From assembly GCF_027532185.1 (NCBI RefSeq), contig NZ_JAPZSV010000010.1, forward strand, positions 62,001 to 126,000: DNA of 64,000 nucleotides, given 5' to 3'. The stretch's first letter is position 1; each line of letters starts with the position of its first letter. Below are positions 1-7,963 of this stretch, piece after piece. Both the position numbers and the translations under genes were made by a program. The DNA is from Hylemonella sp. Lineage in GTDB: Bacteria; Pseudomonadota; Gammaproteobacteria; Burkholderiales; Burkholderiaceae_C. Under the pieces are notes generated by a model, which was not told the DNA's origin, searched no databases, and worked only from the letters and a program-made list of their open reading frames with translations.

Positions 1-1096
1 GGTGGTGGGCCAGCTGCACTCCTCCACGGGAACGATGGCGATCTCCGAGACGGGCTCGATCCAGGCCGAGCAGCTGGCCATCGACCAGATCAACGCCATG
101 GGCGGCATCCTGGGCCGCAAGATCCGCGTGATCAAGGAGGACGGTGCCTCCGACTGGCCGACCTTCGCCGAGAAGTCCAAGAAGCTGCTGATCAACGACA
201 AGGTGGCCGCCGTCTTCGGCTGCTGGACCAGCGCCTCGCGCAAGGCCGTGCTGCCGGTGTTCGAGAAGGAAAACGGCCTGCTCTACTACCCCACCTTCTA
301 CGAAGGCCTGGAGCAATCCAAGAACGTGATCTACACGGGCCAGGAAGCCACGCAGCAGATCATCTACGGTCTGGACTGGGGCGCCAAGGAGAAGAAGGCC
401 AAGACCTTCTTCCTCGTGGGCTCGGACTACATCTGGCCGCGCACCTCGATGAAGATCGCGCGCAAGCACATCGAGTCCGTGGGCAAGCTGGGCAAGGTGG
501 TCGGCGAGGAGTACTACCCGCTGGGCAACACCAACTTCAACTCGCTGATCAACAAGATCAAGGTCGCCAAGCCGGACTGCATCTTCGCGGCCGTGGTGGG
601 TGGCTCCAACGTGGCCTTCTACAAGCAGCTCAAGGCCGCTGGCATCACCGGCGCCAAGCAGTTCCTGCTGACGCTCTCCGTCACCGAGGACGAGATGACC
701 GGTGTGGGCGGTGACAACTTCGAGGGCTTCTACAGCTCGATGAAGTACTTCCAGTCGCTGGACAACGAGAACAACAAGAAGTTCGTCGCGGCCTTCAAGG
801 CCAAGTACGGCAAGGACGCGGTGATCGGCGACGTGACACAGGCCGGCTACCTGGGCCCCTGGCTGTGGAAGGCCGCGGTCGAGAAGGCCGGCAGCTTCGA
901 CGTGGACAAGGTCGTGGCCGCCTCGCCCGGCATCGAGCTCAAGACCGCGCCCGAGGGCTACGTCAAGGTGCACCAGAACCACCACCTCTGGAGCAAGTCG
1001 CGCATCGCCGTGGGCAATAAGGATGGCACCTTCAAGGTGGTGGCCGAGTCGCCCAACCTGATCGAGCCCGATCCCTTCCCCAAGGGCTACCAGTAA
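1..1096 (+). CDS. urtA: Urea/short-amide ABC transporter substrate-binding protein (5' partial)
   Basis: Periplasmic receptor that captures urea, or possibly short-chain amides, for the permease encoded downstream. The window opens inside the gene, so the signal peptide is missing; the 364 readable residues begin in the first strand of the N-terminal lobe (GTMAISETG) and reach a natural stop. The stretch VFGCWTSASRKAVLPVFE is typical of UrtA/FmdD receptors and separates them from leucine receptors of the same fold. It is the first gene of a five-gene transporter set. FmdD of the formamide system is the main alternative name, because fmdA and fmdB follow the transporter directly; substrate choice cannot be settled from sequence. 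Confidence 0.88.
   Translation, partial: VVGQLHSSTGTMAISETGSIQAEQLAIDQINAMGGILGRKIRVIKEDGASDWPTFAEKSKKLLINDKVAAVFGCWTSASRKAVLPVFEKENGLLYYPTFYEGLEQSKNVIYTGQEATQQIIYGLDWGAKEKKAKTFFLVGSDYIWPRTSMKIARKHIESVGKLGKVVGEEYYPLGNTNFNSLINKIKVAKPDCIFAAVVGGSNVAFYKQLKAAGITGAKQFLLTLSVTEDEMTGVGGDNFEGFYSSMKYFQSLDNENNKKFVAAFKAKYGKDAVIGDVTQAGYLGPWLWKAAVEKAGSFDVDKVVAASPGIELKTAPEGYVKVHQNHHLWSKSRIAVGNKDGTFKVVAESPNLIEPDPFPKGYQ
104..104 (+). other. Reference point: left base of the urtA-urtB hairpin
   Basis: Outermost paired base of the stem described in the next entry, listed only to fix its boundary; C104 pairs with G134. Confidence 0.3.
104..134 (+). promoter_or_regulatory. Intercistronic hairpin between urtA and urtB
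   Basis: A perfect 13-bp stem (104-116 with 122-134) closes a 5-base loop soon after the urtA stop. No T-run follows it, so it is not a standard intrinsic terminator. In receptor-first ABC operons such hairpins commonly protect the upstream mRNA or cause partial read-through, giving more receptor than permease; that role is inferred here from position and structure only. Coordinates 1104-1134 are intended for the DNA position: the stem lies at 1104-1116 and 1122-1134 of the window. Confidence 0.35.
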
Positions 1097-1103
1097 GCAG
1101 GTT

Positions 1104-1134
1104 CGAAGCCCCTCTCCTCGCGAGAGGGGCTTCG
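1104..1134 (+). promoter_or_regulatory. urtA-urtB hairpin (correct window position)
   Basis: This is the entry to use for the hairpin: 13-bp arms at 1104-1116 and 1122-1134 with loop CTCGC, beginning 7 bases after the urtA stop codon and about 70 bases before urtB. The arms are GC-rich and perfectly paired. The absence of a following T-run favours RNA stabilisation or attenuation over full termination. Confidence 0.6.
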
Positions 1135-1200
1135 GGGTGGCGGCCAGGGCACAAGGGACGGCCGCCACCTCTTTCTTCAGACAGACAGGCAGGTGACGCC

Positions 1201-2115
1201 ATGGAATTCTCCGAAATACTCAACATCACCCTGATGCAGGGCTTTGCCGGACTGAGCCTGTTCTCGGTGCTGCTGCTCATGGGCCTGGGCCTGGCCATCA
1301 TCTTCGGCCAGATGGGCGTGATCAACATGGCGCATGGCGAGTTCATGACCATCGGCGCCTACACCATCTTCCTGTTCTCCACGCTGACAGAGAAGTACGC
1401 GCCGGGGCTCATGTCCTATTACTTCCTGCCGGCCATCGGCGTGGCCTTCATCCTGGCCTTCATCGCTGGCTGGCTGGTGGAGTGGGGGCTGATCCGCTTT
1501 CTCTACAAGCGCCCGCTGGACACGCTGCTGGCCACCTGGGGCCTGAGCCTGGCCATCCAGCAGATCTTCCGGTCGGCCATCGGCCCCAAGGAAGTGAGCC
1601 CCACGCTGCCCGACTGGCTCATGGGCTCCTGGGCACCGCAGGAGGGCCTGGACATCCCGATCAACGGCCTCTTCGTGCTGGCGCTGACCCTGGTGGTCAC
1701 CGGCGGCGTGCTGCTGGCGCTGTACAAGAGCCGCTGGGGCCTGCGTGTGCGCGCCACGGTGAGCAACCGCACCATGGCCAACGCCATCGGCATCAACACC
1801 AAAAAGACCGACCGCCTGACCTTTGCCATCGGCTGCGGCATCGCGGGGGTGGCGGGCGCGGCGTTCACCACCATCGGCTCCACGGGCCCGACCAGCGGCT
1901 CGCTCTACATCGTCGACTCCTTCCTGGTCGTGACCTTTGGCGGCGCGGCCAGCCTGCTGGGCACCGTGGCCTCGGCCTTCGGCATCGCGCAGACGCAGTC
2001 CATCAGCGAGTTCTTCATGACCGGCTCCATGGCCAAGGTGCTGACCCTATCGCTGATCGTCGTGATCCTGATGATCCGTCCGCAGGGCCTGTTCGCCAGC
2101 AAGGTGCGCCGCTGA
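1201..2115 (+). CDS. urtB: Urea/short-amide ABC transporter permease UrtB
   Basis: First of two inner-membrane permease subunits of the branched-chain/urea ABC family. The 304-residue protein is almost entirely hydrophobic segments, opens with the typical LxxGLGLAIIFGQMGVINMAHGEF region, and ends with the family's IRPQGLFA tail. Many proteobacterial UrtB proteins carry a long N-terminal extension that gives more than 500 residues; this one is the short core form, also expected for FmdE-type amide permeases. An AGGTGA ribosome-binding site precedes the ATG. It is 104 bp after urtA, separated by a strong hairpin, and 28 bp before urtC. Confidence 0.88.
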   Translation: MEFSEILNITLMQGFAGLSLFSVLLLMGLGLAIIFGQMGVINMAHGEFMTIGAYTIFLFSTLTEKYAPGLMSYYFLPAIGVAFILAFIAGWLVEWGLIRFLYKRPLDTLLATWGLSLAIQQIFRSAIGPKEVSPTLPDWLMGSWAPQEGLDIPINGLFVLALTLVVTGGVLLALYKSRWGLRVRATVSNRTMANAIGINTKKTDRLTFAIGCGIAGVAGAAFTTIGSTGPTSGSLYIVDSFLVVTFGGAASLLGTVASAFGIAQTQSISEFFMTGSMAKVLTLSLIVVILMIRPQGLFASKVRR

Positions 2116-2143
2116 TCCCGTTTCTCACTTCCGGAGTCCCACC

Positions 2144-3337
2144 ATGAACAGCTTCAAAACGTGGATCAGCAGCAAAGGCCTGGGCAGCGTGCTCATCCTG
2201 GCCGTCGTGCTGCTGGTCGTCTTCCCGCTGCTCTTCGACATCTTCCGTCTCAACCTCGTCGGCAAGTACCTGACCTACGGCTTCGTCGCCCTGGGCCTGG
2301 TCATGCTCTGGGGCTGGGGCGGCGTGCTCAGCCTGGGCCAGGGCGTGTTCTTCGGCCTGGGCGGCTACGCCATGGCCATGTTCCTCAAGCTCGAGGCCAG
2401 CGATCCGGTCAGCACCAAGATCCAGTCGACCCCGGGCATTCCGGACTTCATGGACTGGAACCAGCTCACGGCCCTGCCGCTGTGGTGGGAGCCTTTCAAC
2501 CACCTGCCGTTTGCGCTGTTCGCTGTGGTGGCCCTCCCCACCCTGCTGGCCTTCATCGTCAGCTACGCCATGTTCAAGCGCCGCGTGGGTGGCGTGTACT
2601 TCGCGATCATCACCCAGGCCGTGGCGCTGATCCTCACCGTGCTCATCATCGGCCAGCAAGGCTACACGGGCGGCGTCAACGGCATGACCGACCTCAAGAC
2701 CCTGCTGGGCTGGGACATCCGCACCGACAGCGCCAAGTACATCCTCTACTACCTGTGCAGCTTCATGCTGCTGGGCACCATCGTGCTCTGCCTGTGGATC
2801 CAGAAGAGCAAGCTGGGCACCCTGCTGCTGGCCATGCGCGACAAGGAAGACCGGGTGCGCTTCTCAGGCTACGACGTGGCCATGTTCAAGGTCTTCGTGT
2901 TCTGTCTGGCGGCGGCACTCTCAGGCATCGGCGGCGCGCTGTTCACGCTGCAGGTGGGCTTCATGTCGCCCTCCTTCGTGGGCATCGTGCCCTCGATCGA
3001 GATGGTGATCTTCGCTGCCGTGGGCGGGCGCATGAGCCTGGTGGGTGCGGTCTACGGCGCCCTGCTCGTGAACTTCGGCAAGACCTACTTCTCCGAGAGC
3101 TTCCCCGACCTCTGGCTCTTCCTCATGGCAGCGCTCTTCATCGGCGTGACCATGGCCTTCCCCGAAGGTCTGGCCGGGCTGTGGTCGCAGAAGGTCGTGC
3201 CCTGGTGGCAACGCAAGCAAGCAGAACGTGCGGCGATCCGCGCCGCCGTGGCACGCGACCAGGCCACCCCTGGCGACGCGGCCCCGCCGCCCAGCACGCC
3301 CGCCGGCCCGGGCCAGCTCAGCGGCCAGAGCGCCTGA
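2144..3337 (+). CDS. urtC: Urea/short-amide ABC transporter permease UrtC
   Basis: Second permease subunit, partner of UrtB in the inner membrane. About eight to ten hydrophobic segments can be followed through 397 residues; the motif GWGGVLSLGQGVFFGLGGYA near residue 50 is typical of this family, as is the AFPEGLAGLW stretch near the end of the membrane domain. The last 40 residues are a proline- and alanine-rich cytoplasmic tail of low complexity (AAPPPSTPAGPGQ) with no assigned role. A GGAG site lies just before the ATG, and urtD follows after 23 bp, consistent with one transcript. Confidence 0.88.
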   Translation: MNSFKTWISSKGLGSVLILAVVLLVVFPLLFDIFRLNLVGKYLTYGFVALGLVMLWGWGGVLSLGQGVFFGLGGYAMAMFLKLEASDPVSTKIQSTPGIPDFMDWNQLTALPLWWEPFNHLPFALFAVVALPTLLAFIVSYAMFKRRVGGVYFAIITQAVALILTVLIIGQQGYTGGVNGMTDLKTLLGWDIRTDSAKYILYYLCSFMLLGTIVLCLWIQKSKLGTLLLAMRDKEDRVRFSGYDVAMFKVFVFCLAAALSGIGGALFTLQVGFMSPSFVGIVPSIEMVIFAAVGGRMSLVGAVYGALLVNFGKTYFSESFPDLWLFLMAALFIGVTMAFPEGLAGLWSQKVVPWWQRKQAERAAIRAAVARDQATPGDAAPPPSTPAGPGQLSGQSA

Positions 3338-3360
3338 CCCCCGACACCCTGGAGCCCACC

Positions 3361-4104
3361 ATGAGCAACACCGACTTCGCCCTGGCCGTTGAAGACCTCA
3401 CGGTCTCCTTCGACGGCTTCAAGGCCATCGACAACCTGACGCTGTACATCGACAAGAACGAGCTGCGCGTGATCATTGGCCCCAACGGCGCGGGCAAGAC
3501 CACGCTGCTGGACCTGATCTGCGGCAAGACCAAGGCCAGCGGCGGCAGCATCAAGTTCAAGAACGAGGAGCTGACCCGACTCGACGAGCACATCCGGGTG
3601 CGCAAAGGCATCGGCCGCAAGTTCCAGACGCCGTCCATCTACGAGAACCTCTCCGTCTTCCAGAACCTGGAGGTGTCCTACCCCACGGGCCGCTCGGTCT
3701 TCGGCGCCCTGGGTTTCAAGTGCACCGACGAGGTCAAGGCGCGCGTGCAGGTGGTGGCCGAGGAGATCGGCCTGGCCGAGGTTCTGGACAAGGAGGCCGG
3801 CCTGCTGTCCCACGGGCAGAAGCAGTGGCTGGAGATCGGCATGCTGCTGATGCAGGACCCCGAGCTGCTGATGCTGGACGAACCCATCGCTGGCATGAGC
3901 GCGCGCGAGCGTGAGCTGACCGCCGAGCTGCTCAAGCGCATCTGCAAGAACCGCTCGGTGATCGTGATCGAGCACGACATGGAGTTCGTCAAGCAGATCG
4001 CGCACAAGGTCACGGTGATGCACCAGGGAAAGATCCTCGCCGAAGGCTCGATGGAAACGGTGCAAGCGGACCCCAAGGTCATCGACGTGTACCTCGGCCA
4101 CTGA
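3361..4104 (+). CDS. urtD: Urea/short-amide ABC transporter ATPase UrtD
   Basis: One of two cytoplasmic ATPases that power the importer. The 247-residue protein has Walker A GPNGAGKT at 40-47, the signature region as LSHGQKQW, and Walker B LLMLDEPIAG followed by the switch histidine in VIEHDMEF. The LSHGQ variant of the usual LSGGQ is normal for UrtD. The start was chosen at the ATG after GGAGCC, 23 bp downstream of urtC; the open frame continues upstream but that part is only the out-of-frame shadow of urtC. urtE follows after 17 bp. Confidence 0.9.
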   Translation: MSNTDFALAVEDLTVSFDGFKAIDNLTLYIDKNELRVIIGPNGAGKTTLLDLICGKTKASGGSIKFKNEELTRLDEHIRVRKGIGRKFQTPSIYENLSVFQNLEVSYPTGRSVFGALGFKCTDEVKARVQVVAEEIGLAEVLDKEAGLLSHGQKQWLEIGMLLMQDPELLMLDEPIAGMSARERELTAELLKRICKNRSVIVIEHDMEFVKQIAHKVTVMHQGKILAEGSMETVQADPKVIDVYLGH

Positions 4105-4121
4105 TTTCAAAGGAGTAAGAC

Positions 4122-4811
4122 ATGCTCAAAGTCACCGATATGTACACGGCCTACGGCCAGAGCGAAGCCCTGCACGGCATCTCCTTTGAAGGCAACAAGA
4201 ACGAGACGGTGGCCATCATGGGCCGCAACGGCATGGGCAAGACCACGCTGTTCAAGAGCCTCATGGGGGTGCTGCCGCTCAAGTCCGGGCAGATCCTGGT
4301 CGACGGCCAGGACGTCTCGAAGGACGAAAGCTATCGCCGCGTGGCCAAGGGCATCGCCTACGTGCCCCAGGGCCGCATGATCTTCCCCACGCTGACCGTG
4401 GAAGAGAACATCCAGACCGGCCTGGAGAACGCTAAACACAAGCAGATCCCCGAAGAGATCTATGCCCTCTTCCCCGTGCTCTGGGACATGCGCCGGCGCA
4501 AGGGCGGCAACCTCTCCGGTGGGCAGCAGCAGCAGCTGGCCATCGCCCGTGCGCTGGTGACCAATCCCAAGGTGCTGCTGCTCGACGAGCCTACCGAGGG
4601 CATTCAGCCTTCGATCATCAAGGACATCGCCAAGGCGCTCAACGAGATCCGCAAGCTGCGCGAGATCACCATCGTGGTCTCCGAGCAGGTGCTGTCCTTC
4701 GCGATGGATGTAGCCGACCGCCTCTTCGTCATCGAAGGTGGGCGCCTGGTGCACGAGACCGCGCGCGCCCAGACCGACGTGCAGCGCATCAAGTCCTATC
4801 TCTCGGTCTGA
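4122..4811 (+). CDS. urtE: Urea/short-amide ABC transporter ATPase UrtE
   Basis: Second cytoplasmic ATPase of the importer, homologous to LivF. The 229 residues contain Walker A GRNGMGKT at 34-41, signature LSGGQQQQ, Walker B VLLLDEPTEG and the switch glutamine region VSEQVLSF, where the H-loop histidine is replaced by Q as is common in UrtE/LivF. A strong AAAGGAG ribosome-binding site precedes the ATG. It closes the transporter block and is followed after 44 bp by fmdA, so transporter and formamidase probably share a transcript. Confidence 0.9.
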   Translation: MLKVTDMYTAYGQSEALHGISFEGNKNETVAIMGRNGMGKTTLFKSLMGVLPLKSGQILVDGQDVSKDESYRRVAKGIAYVPQGRMIFPTLTVEENIQTGLENAKHKQIPEEIYALFPVLWDMRRRKGGNLSGGQQQQLAIARALVTNPKVLLLDEPTEGIQPSIIKDIAKALNEIRKLREITIVVSEQVLSFAMDVADRLFVIEGGRLVHETARAQTDVQRIKSYLSV

Positions 4812-4855
4812 CCCATTTACCCACTTCACCCACCCCACCCACCAGGAGCAACGTC

Positions 4856-6088
4856 ATGGCTGAAACCCTAATCAAAGTCGACCTCACCAAGCCCGCACCG
4901 AGCAACGAGATGGTGCACAACCGCTGGCACCCGGACATCCCGATCGCCGTCTGGGTCAAGCCCGGTGACGACTTCATCCTGGAAACCTACGACTGGACCG
5001 GTGGCTATATTAAGAACAACGACAGCGCCGACGATGTGCGCGACATCGACCTGTCCACCGTGCACTACCTCTCGGGCCCCGTGGGCGTGAAGGGCGCCGA
5101 GCCCGGCGACCTGCTGGTGGTGGACCTGCTGGACATCGGCGCCAAGCAGGACAGCCAGTGGGGCTTCAACGGCTTCTTCAGCAAGCAGAACGGCGGCGGC
5201 TTCCTGACCGACCACTTCCCTCTGGCACAGAAGTCCATCTGGGACTTCAATGGTATGTTCACCAAGAGCCGCCATGTGCCCGGCGTGGAATACGCCGGGC
5301 TCATCCACCCCGGCCTGATCGGCTGCCTGCCCGACAAGAAGATGCTGGCCGAGTGGAACAAGCGCGAGGCCGAGCTGATCGCCACCGACCCGAACCGCGT
5401 GCCCGGCCTCGCGAACCCGCCCTTTGCCGCCACGGCGCACTGCGGCAAGGCCCAGGGTGAAGTCGCCAAGAAGGTGGCCACCGAAGGCGCGCGCACCGTG
5501 CCCCCACGTGAACACGGCGGCAACTGCGACATCAAGGACCTGTCGCGCGGCTCGCGCATCTTCTTCCCGGTCTATGTGGACGGCGGTGGCCTCAGCGTGG
5601 GTGACCTGCACTTCAGCCAGGGCGACGGCGAAATCACCTTCTGCGGCGCCATCGAGATGGCCGGCTGGGTGCACATGCGTGTCAACCTCATCAAGGGCGG
5701 CGTGGCCAAGTACGGCATCAAGAACCCGATCTTCAAGCCCAGCCCCATCACGCCCAACTACAAGGACTACCTGATCTTCGAAGGCGTCTCCGTCGACGAG
5801 CAAGGCAAGCAGCACTATCTGGACGTCACGGTGGCCTACCGCCAGGCCTGCCTGAACGCCATCGAGTACCTGAAGAAGTTCGGCTACAGCGGCGCCCAGG
5901 CCTATTCGATCCTGGGTACGGCGCCGGTGCAGGGCCACATCAGCGGCGTGGTGGACGTGCCCAACGCCTGCGCCACGCTCTGGCTGCCGACCGAGATCTT
6001 CGACTTCGACATCAACCCCACGGCGGCTGGTCCGGTGAAGTTCATCGACGGCAGCATCCAGATGCCGATCTCGCCCGACAAGAAGTGA
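4856..6088 (+). CDS. fmdA: Formamidase (acetamidase/formamidase family)
   Basis: Cytoplasmic hydrolase that converts formamide, and to some degree other short amides, into ammonia and the acid. The 410-residue length and the conserved stretches SGPVGVKGAEPGD, PREHGGNCDIKDL and SVGDLHFSQGDGE match the FmdA/AmdA family, which is unrelated to nitrilase-type amidases. An AGGAG site lies ahead of the ATG. Its place directly behind an ABC transporter and ahead of fmdB repeats the arrangement known for the formamide genes of Methylophilus. Formamide is therefore the best substrate guess, and acetamide is possible. Confidence 0.93.
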   Translation: MAETLIKVDLTKPAPSNEMVHNRWHPDIPIAVWVKPGDDFILETYDWTGGYIKNNDSADDVRDIDLSTVHYLSGPVGVKGAEPGDLLVVDLLDIGAKQDSQWGFNGFFSKQNGGGFLTDHFPLAQKSIWDFNGMFTKSRHVPGVEYAGLIHPGLIGCLPDKKMLAEWNKREAELIATDPNRVPGLANPPFAATAHCGKAQGEVAKKVATEGARTVPPREHGGNCDIKDLSRGSRIFFPVYVDGGGLSVGDLHFSQGDGEITFCGAIEMAGWVHMRVNLIKGGVAKYGIKNPIFKPSPITPNYKDYLIFEGVSVDEQGKQHYLDVTVAYRQACLNAIEYLKKFGYSGAQAYSILGTAPVQGHISGVVDVPNACATLWLPTEIFDFDINPTAAGPVKFIDGSIQMPISPDKK

Positions 6089-6101
6089 GCAGGAGCCCCG
6101 C

Positions 6102-6452
6102 ATGCCGACCTATGACTACGACTGCCCGGACTGCGGGGGCTTCGAGGCGCTGCGCCCGGTATCGCAGCGCGACGAGCCCTGCAGCTGCCCGGACTGCGGC
6201 ACCGTGAGCACGCGCGTGTTCGTGGCCGGGCCGCGCCTGGCCTGCATGAGCAGCGACACGCGCAAGGCCTACGAGACCAATGAGCGTGCCTCTCATGCGC
6301 CGCGGTCCTCGCGGGATGGGTCGTATGGGCGGCTCAGGCATCCGGCGGGTTGCGGGTGTTGCTCTACGAGTGGCAAACGGGGTTCTACCGTGACGGCGGC
6401 TGATGGGAGCAAGTCGTTTGCGGGGAAGAGGCCTTGGATGATTAGTCACTGA
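6102..6452 (+). CDS. fmdB: FmdB-type zinc-ribbon protein
   Basis: Small protein of 116 residues with the FmdB putative regulatory domain: opening MPTYDYDCPDCG, a first cysteine pair at C8/C11 and a second at C29/C32, expected to bind one zinc. FmdB-type proteins accompany formamidase genes and have been proposed as regulators, but their mechanism is not established. The C-terminal half is basic and rich in G, S and R, with a further CGCC cluster, and is poorly conserved in the family. It starts 13 bp after fmdA, so co-transcription is likely. A long palindromic element follows. Confidence 0.85.
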   Translation: MPTYDYDCPDCGGFEALRPVSQRDEPCSCPDCGTVSTRVFVAGPRLACMSSDTRKAYETNERASHAPRSSRDGSYGRLRHPAGCGCCSTSGKRGSTVTAADGSKSFAGKRPWMISH

Positions 6453-6488
6453 TTTTCTTAGTGCTGGCGTTTTTGTATGGATGCTTTT

Positions 6489-6851
6489 CTTTCCACCCCC
6501 TATCCCCCCCCGCCGCCTTCCCACCCTCGCCAGGGCGGGAAGGGGGAGCCGGATTTTGTTTCGTCGCGCCGGCTACGCTTCTACGAGGGTGAGGTTGCGG
6601 CCTGCTTCTTCTCTCCGAGATTTCAGGGCTACGGTCGTAGTAAAGGGCTCGGTCGCTGGCGCGCAGCTGCCAGCCGGGGGCTCGCCTACCCCGATGCGGT
6701 CTCTACGACCGCTGGCCTGAAATGCAGGCAATCCAAACGCGGTGGCGACGCCACCCTCGTAGAAGCGTATCCATCCACCCACCACCAAATCGGGCTCCCC
6801 TTCCCGCCCTGGCGAGGGTGGGAAGGGGCGGGGGGGATAGGGGGTGGAGAA
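6489..6851. repeat. Long imperfect palindrome, candidate fold-back/MITE-like element
   Basis: Almost the whole 464-bp gap between fmdB and amiE is one imperfect inverted repeat centred near 6670. The outer arms (about 6490-6555 and 6787-6850) are nearly identical when one is reverse-complemented. Inner matching blocks lie at 6571-6591 with 6751-6771 and at 6619-6640 with 6701-6722, and the core pairs GCTGGC with GCCAGC. All blocks share the same centre, so the strand could fold into one hairpin of roughly 180 bp. Weak open frames cross it but look incidental. No transposase and no clear target-site duplication were seen. It probably belongs to a dispersed family, which is an inference. Confidence 0.75.
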
Positions 6852-6916
6852 GAACAACCTCTATCCACTTAGCCCACAGCAAGAAACGACCCCAACACTT
6901 CCTAGGAGTACCAACC

Positions 6917-7954
6917 ATGATCCACGGCGATATCTCCAGCAGCCACGACACCGTCGGCGTCGCAGTCGTCAACTACAAGATGCCCCGCCTGCACACCAAG
7001 GCCGAAGTCCTGGCCAACGCGCGCAAGATCGCCGACATGGTGGTCGGCATGAAACAGGGCCTGCCCGGCATGGACCTGGTGATCTTCCCCGAGTACAGCA
7101 CCCACGGCATCATGTACGACGCCAAGGAGATGTACGAGACCGCCGCCGCCGTACCCGGCGAGGAGACGGCTATCTTCTCCGAGGCCTGCCGCAAGGCCAA
7201 GGTCTGGGGCGTGTTCTCGCTCACGGGTGAGCGCCACGAAGAGCACCCCAACAAGGCGCCCTACAACACGCTGATCCTCATGAATGACCAGGGCGAGATC
7301 GTGCAGAAGTACCGCAAGATCATGCCCTGGGTGCCTATCGAGGGCTGGTACCCGGGCAACTGCACCTATGTCTCTGACGGGCCCAAGGGGCTCAAGGTCA
7401 GCCTCATCATCTGCGACGACGGCAACTACCCCGAGATCTGGCGCGACTGCGCCATGAAGGGCGCCGAGCTCATCGTGCGCTGCCAGGGCTACATGTACCC
7501 GGCCAAGGACCAGCAGGTGCTCATGGCCAAGGCCATGGCCTGGGCCAACAACACCTATGTCGCCGTCGCCAATGCGGCCGGCTGGGACGGGGTCTACAGC
7601 TACTTCGGTCACAGCGCCATCGTCGGTTTTGACGGCCGCACCCTGGGCGAATGCGGGGAAGAGGAATACGGCATCCAGTACGCAGCCCTCTCCAAGAGCC
7701 TGATCCGCGACTTCCGCAAGAACGGCCAGAGCGAAAACCACCTCTTCAAGCTGGTGCACCGCGGCTACACGGGCAAGATCAATTCGGGCGAAGGTGATAC
7801 CGGCGTGGCCGCCTGCCCCTACGAGTTCTACGGCGAGTGGATCCGCGACCCCGAAGGCACGCGCAAGAAGGTGGAAGCTTTCACGCGCAGCACCGTGGGC
7901 ACGCCGGAATGCCCGATTGAAGGCATTCCGAACGCGCCCGCCGTCCACCGCTGA
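6917..7954 (+). CDS. amiE: Aliphatic amidase
   Basis: Nitrilase-superfamily cytoplasmic amidase that hydrolyses short aliphatic amides such as acetamide and propionamide to the acid and ammonia. The 345-residue protein follows Pseudomonas AmiE closely along its length, opening with the same HGDISSS and [14 protein letters not shown] text. The catalytic triad falls at the expected positions: E59 in FPEY, K134 in KYRK and C166 in IICDDGN; W138 is also kept. A related formamidase (AmiF) is the alternative, but the N-terminus and length favour AmiE. The ATG follows an AGGAG site; the frame upstream lies in the palindrome and is not expected to be translated. A MoxR-type gene follows after 9 bp. 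Confidence 0.95.
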   Translation: MIHGDISSSHDTVGVAVVNYKMPRLHTKAEVLANARKIADMVVGMKQGLPGMDLVIFPEYSTHGIMYDAKEMYETAAAVPGEETAIFSEACRKAKVWGVFSLTGERHEEHPNKAPYNTLILMNDQGEIVQKYRKIMPWVPIEGWYPGNCTYVSDGPKGLKVSLIICDDGNYPEIWRDCAMKGAELIVRCQGYMYPAKDQQVLMAKAMAWANNTYVAVANAAGWDGVYSYFGHSAIVGFDGRTLGECGEEEYGIQYAALSKSLIRDFRKNGQSENHLFKLVHRGYTGKINSGEGDTGVAACPYEFYGEWIRDPEGTRKKVEAFTRSTVGTPECPIEGIPNAPAVHR

Positions 7955-7963
7955 CGGACTATC

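Noticed and set aside
104-134. A hairpin listed at 104-134 in the feature table
   Set aside because: These two low-confidence entries carry a misplaced coordinate; the real hairpin is at 1104-1134, which has its own entry. Bases 104-134 are ordinary urtA coding sequence.
2161-4104. A 647-codon plus-strand open frame
   Set aside because: Only its 3' part from 3361 is urtD. The upstream part is an arginine- and proline-rich shadow of urtC caused by high GC content.
6489-6851. Integron attC site as the identity of the fmdB-amiE palindrome
   Set aside because: It is far longer than attC sites and lacks the R and L box core sequences; no integrase or cassette array is near.
6477-6872. Open frames on both strands inside the fmdB-amiE gap
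   Set aside because: They read through the palindromic arms, giving similar proline-rich text from both strands, which reflects the inverted repeat and not a protein.
6722-6916. An N-terminal extension of amiE starting at 6722
   Set aside because: It lies in the palindrome and has no AmiE similarity. The ATG at 6917 has an AGGAG site and gives the family N-terminus.
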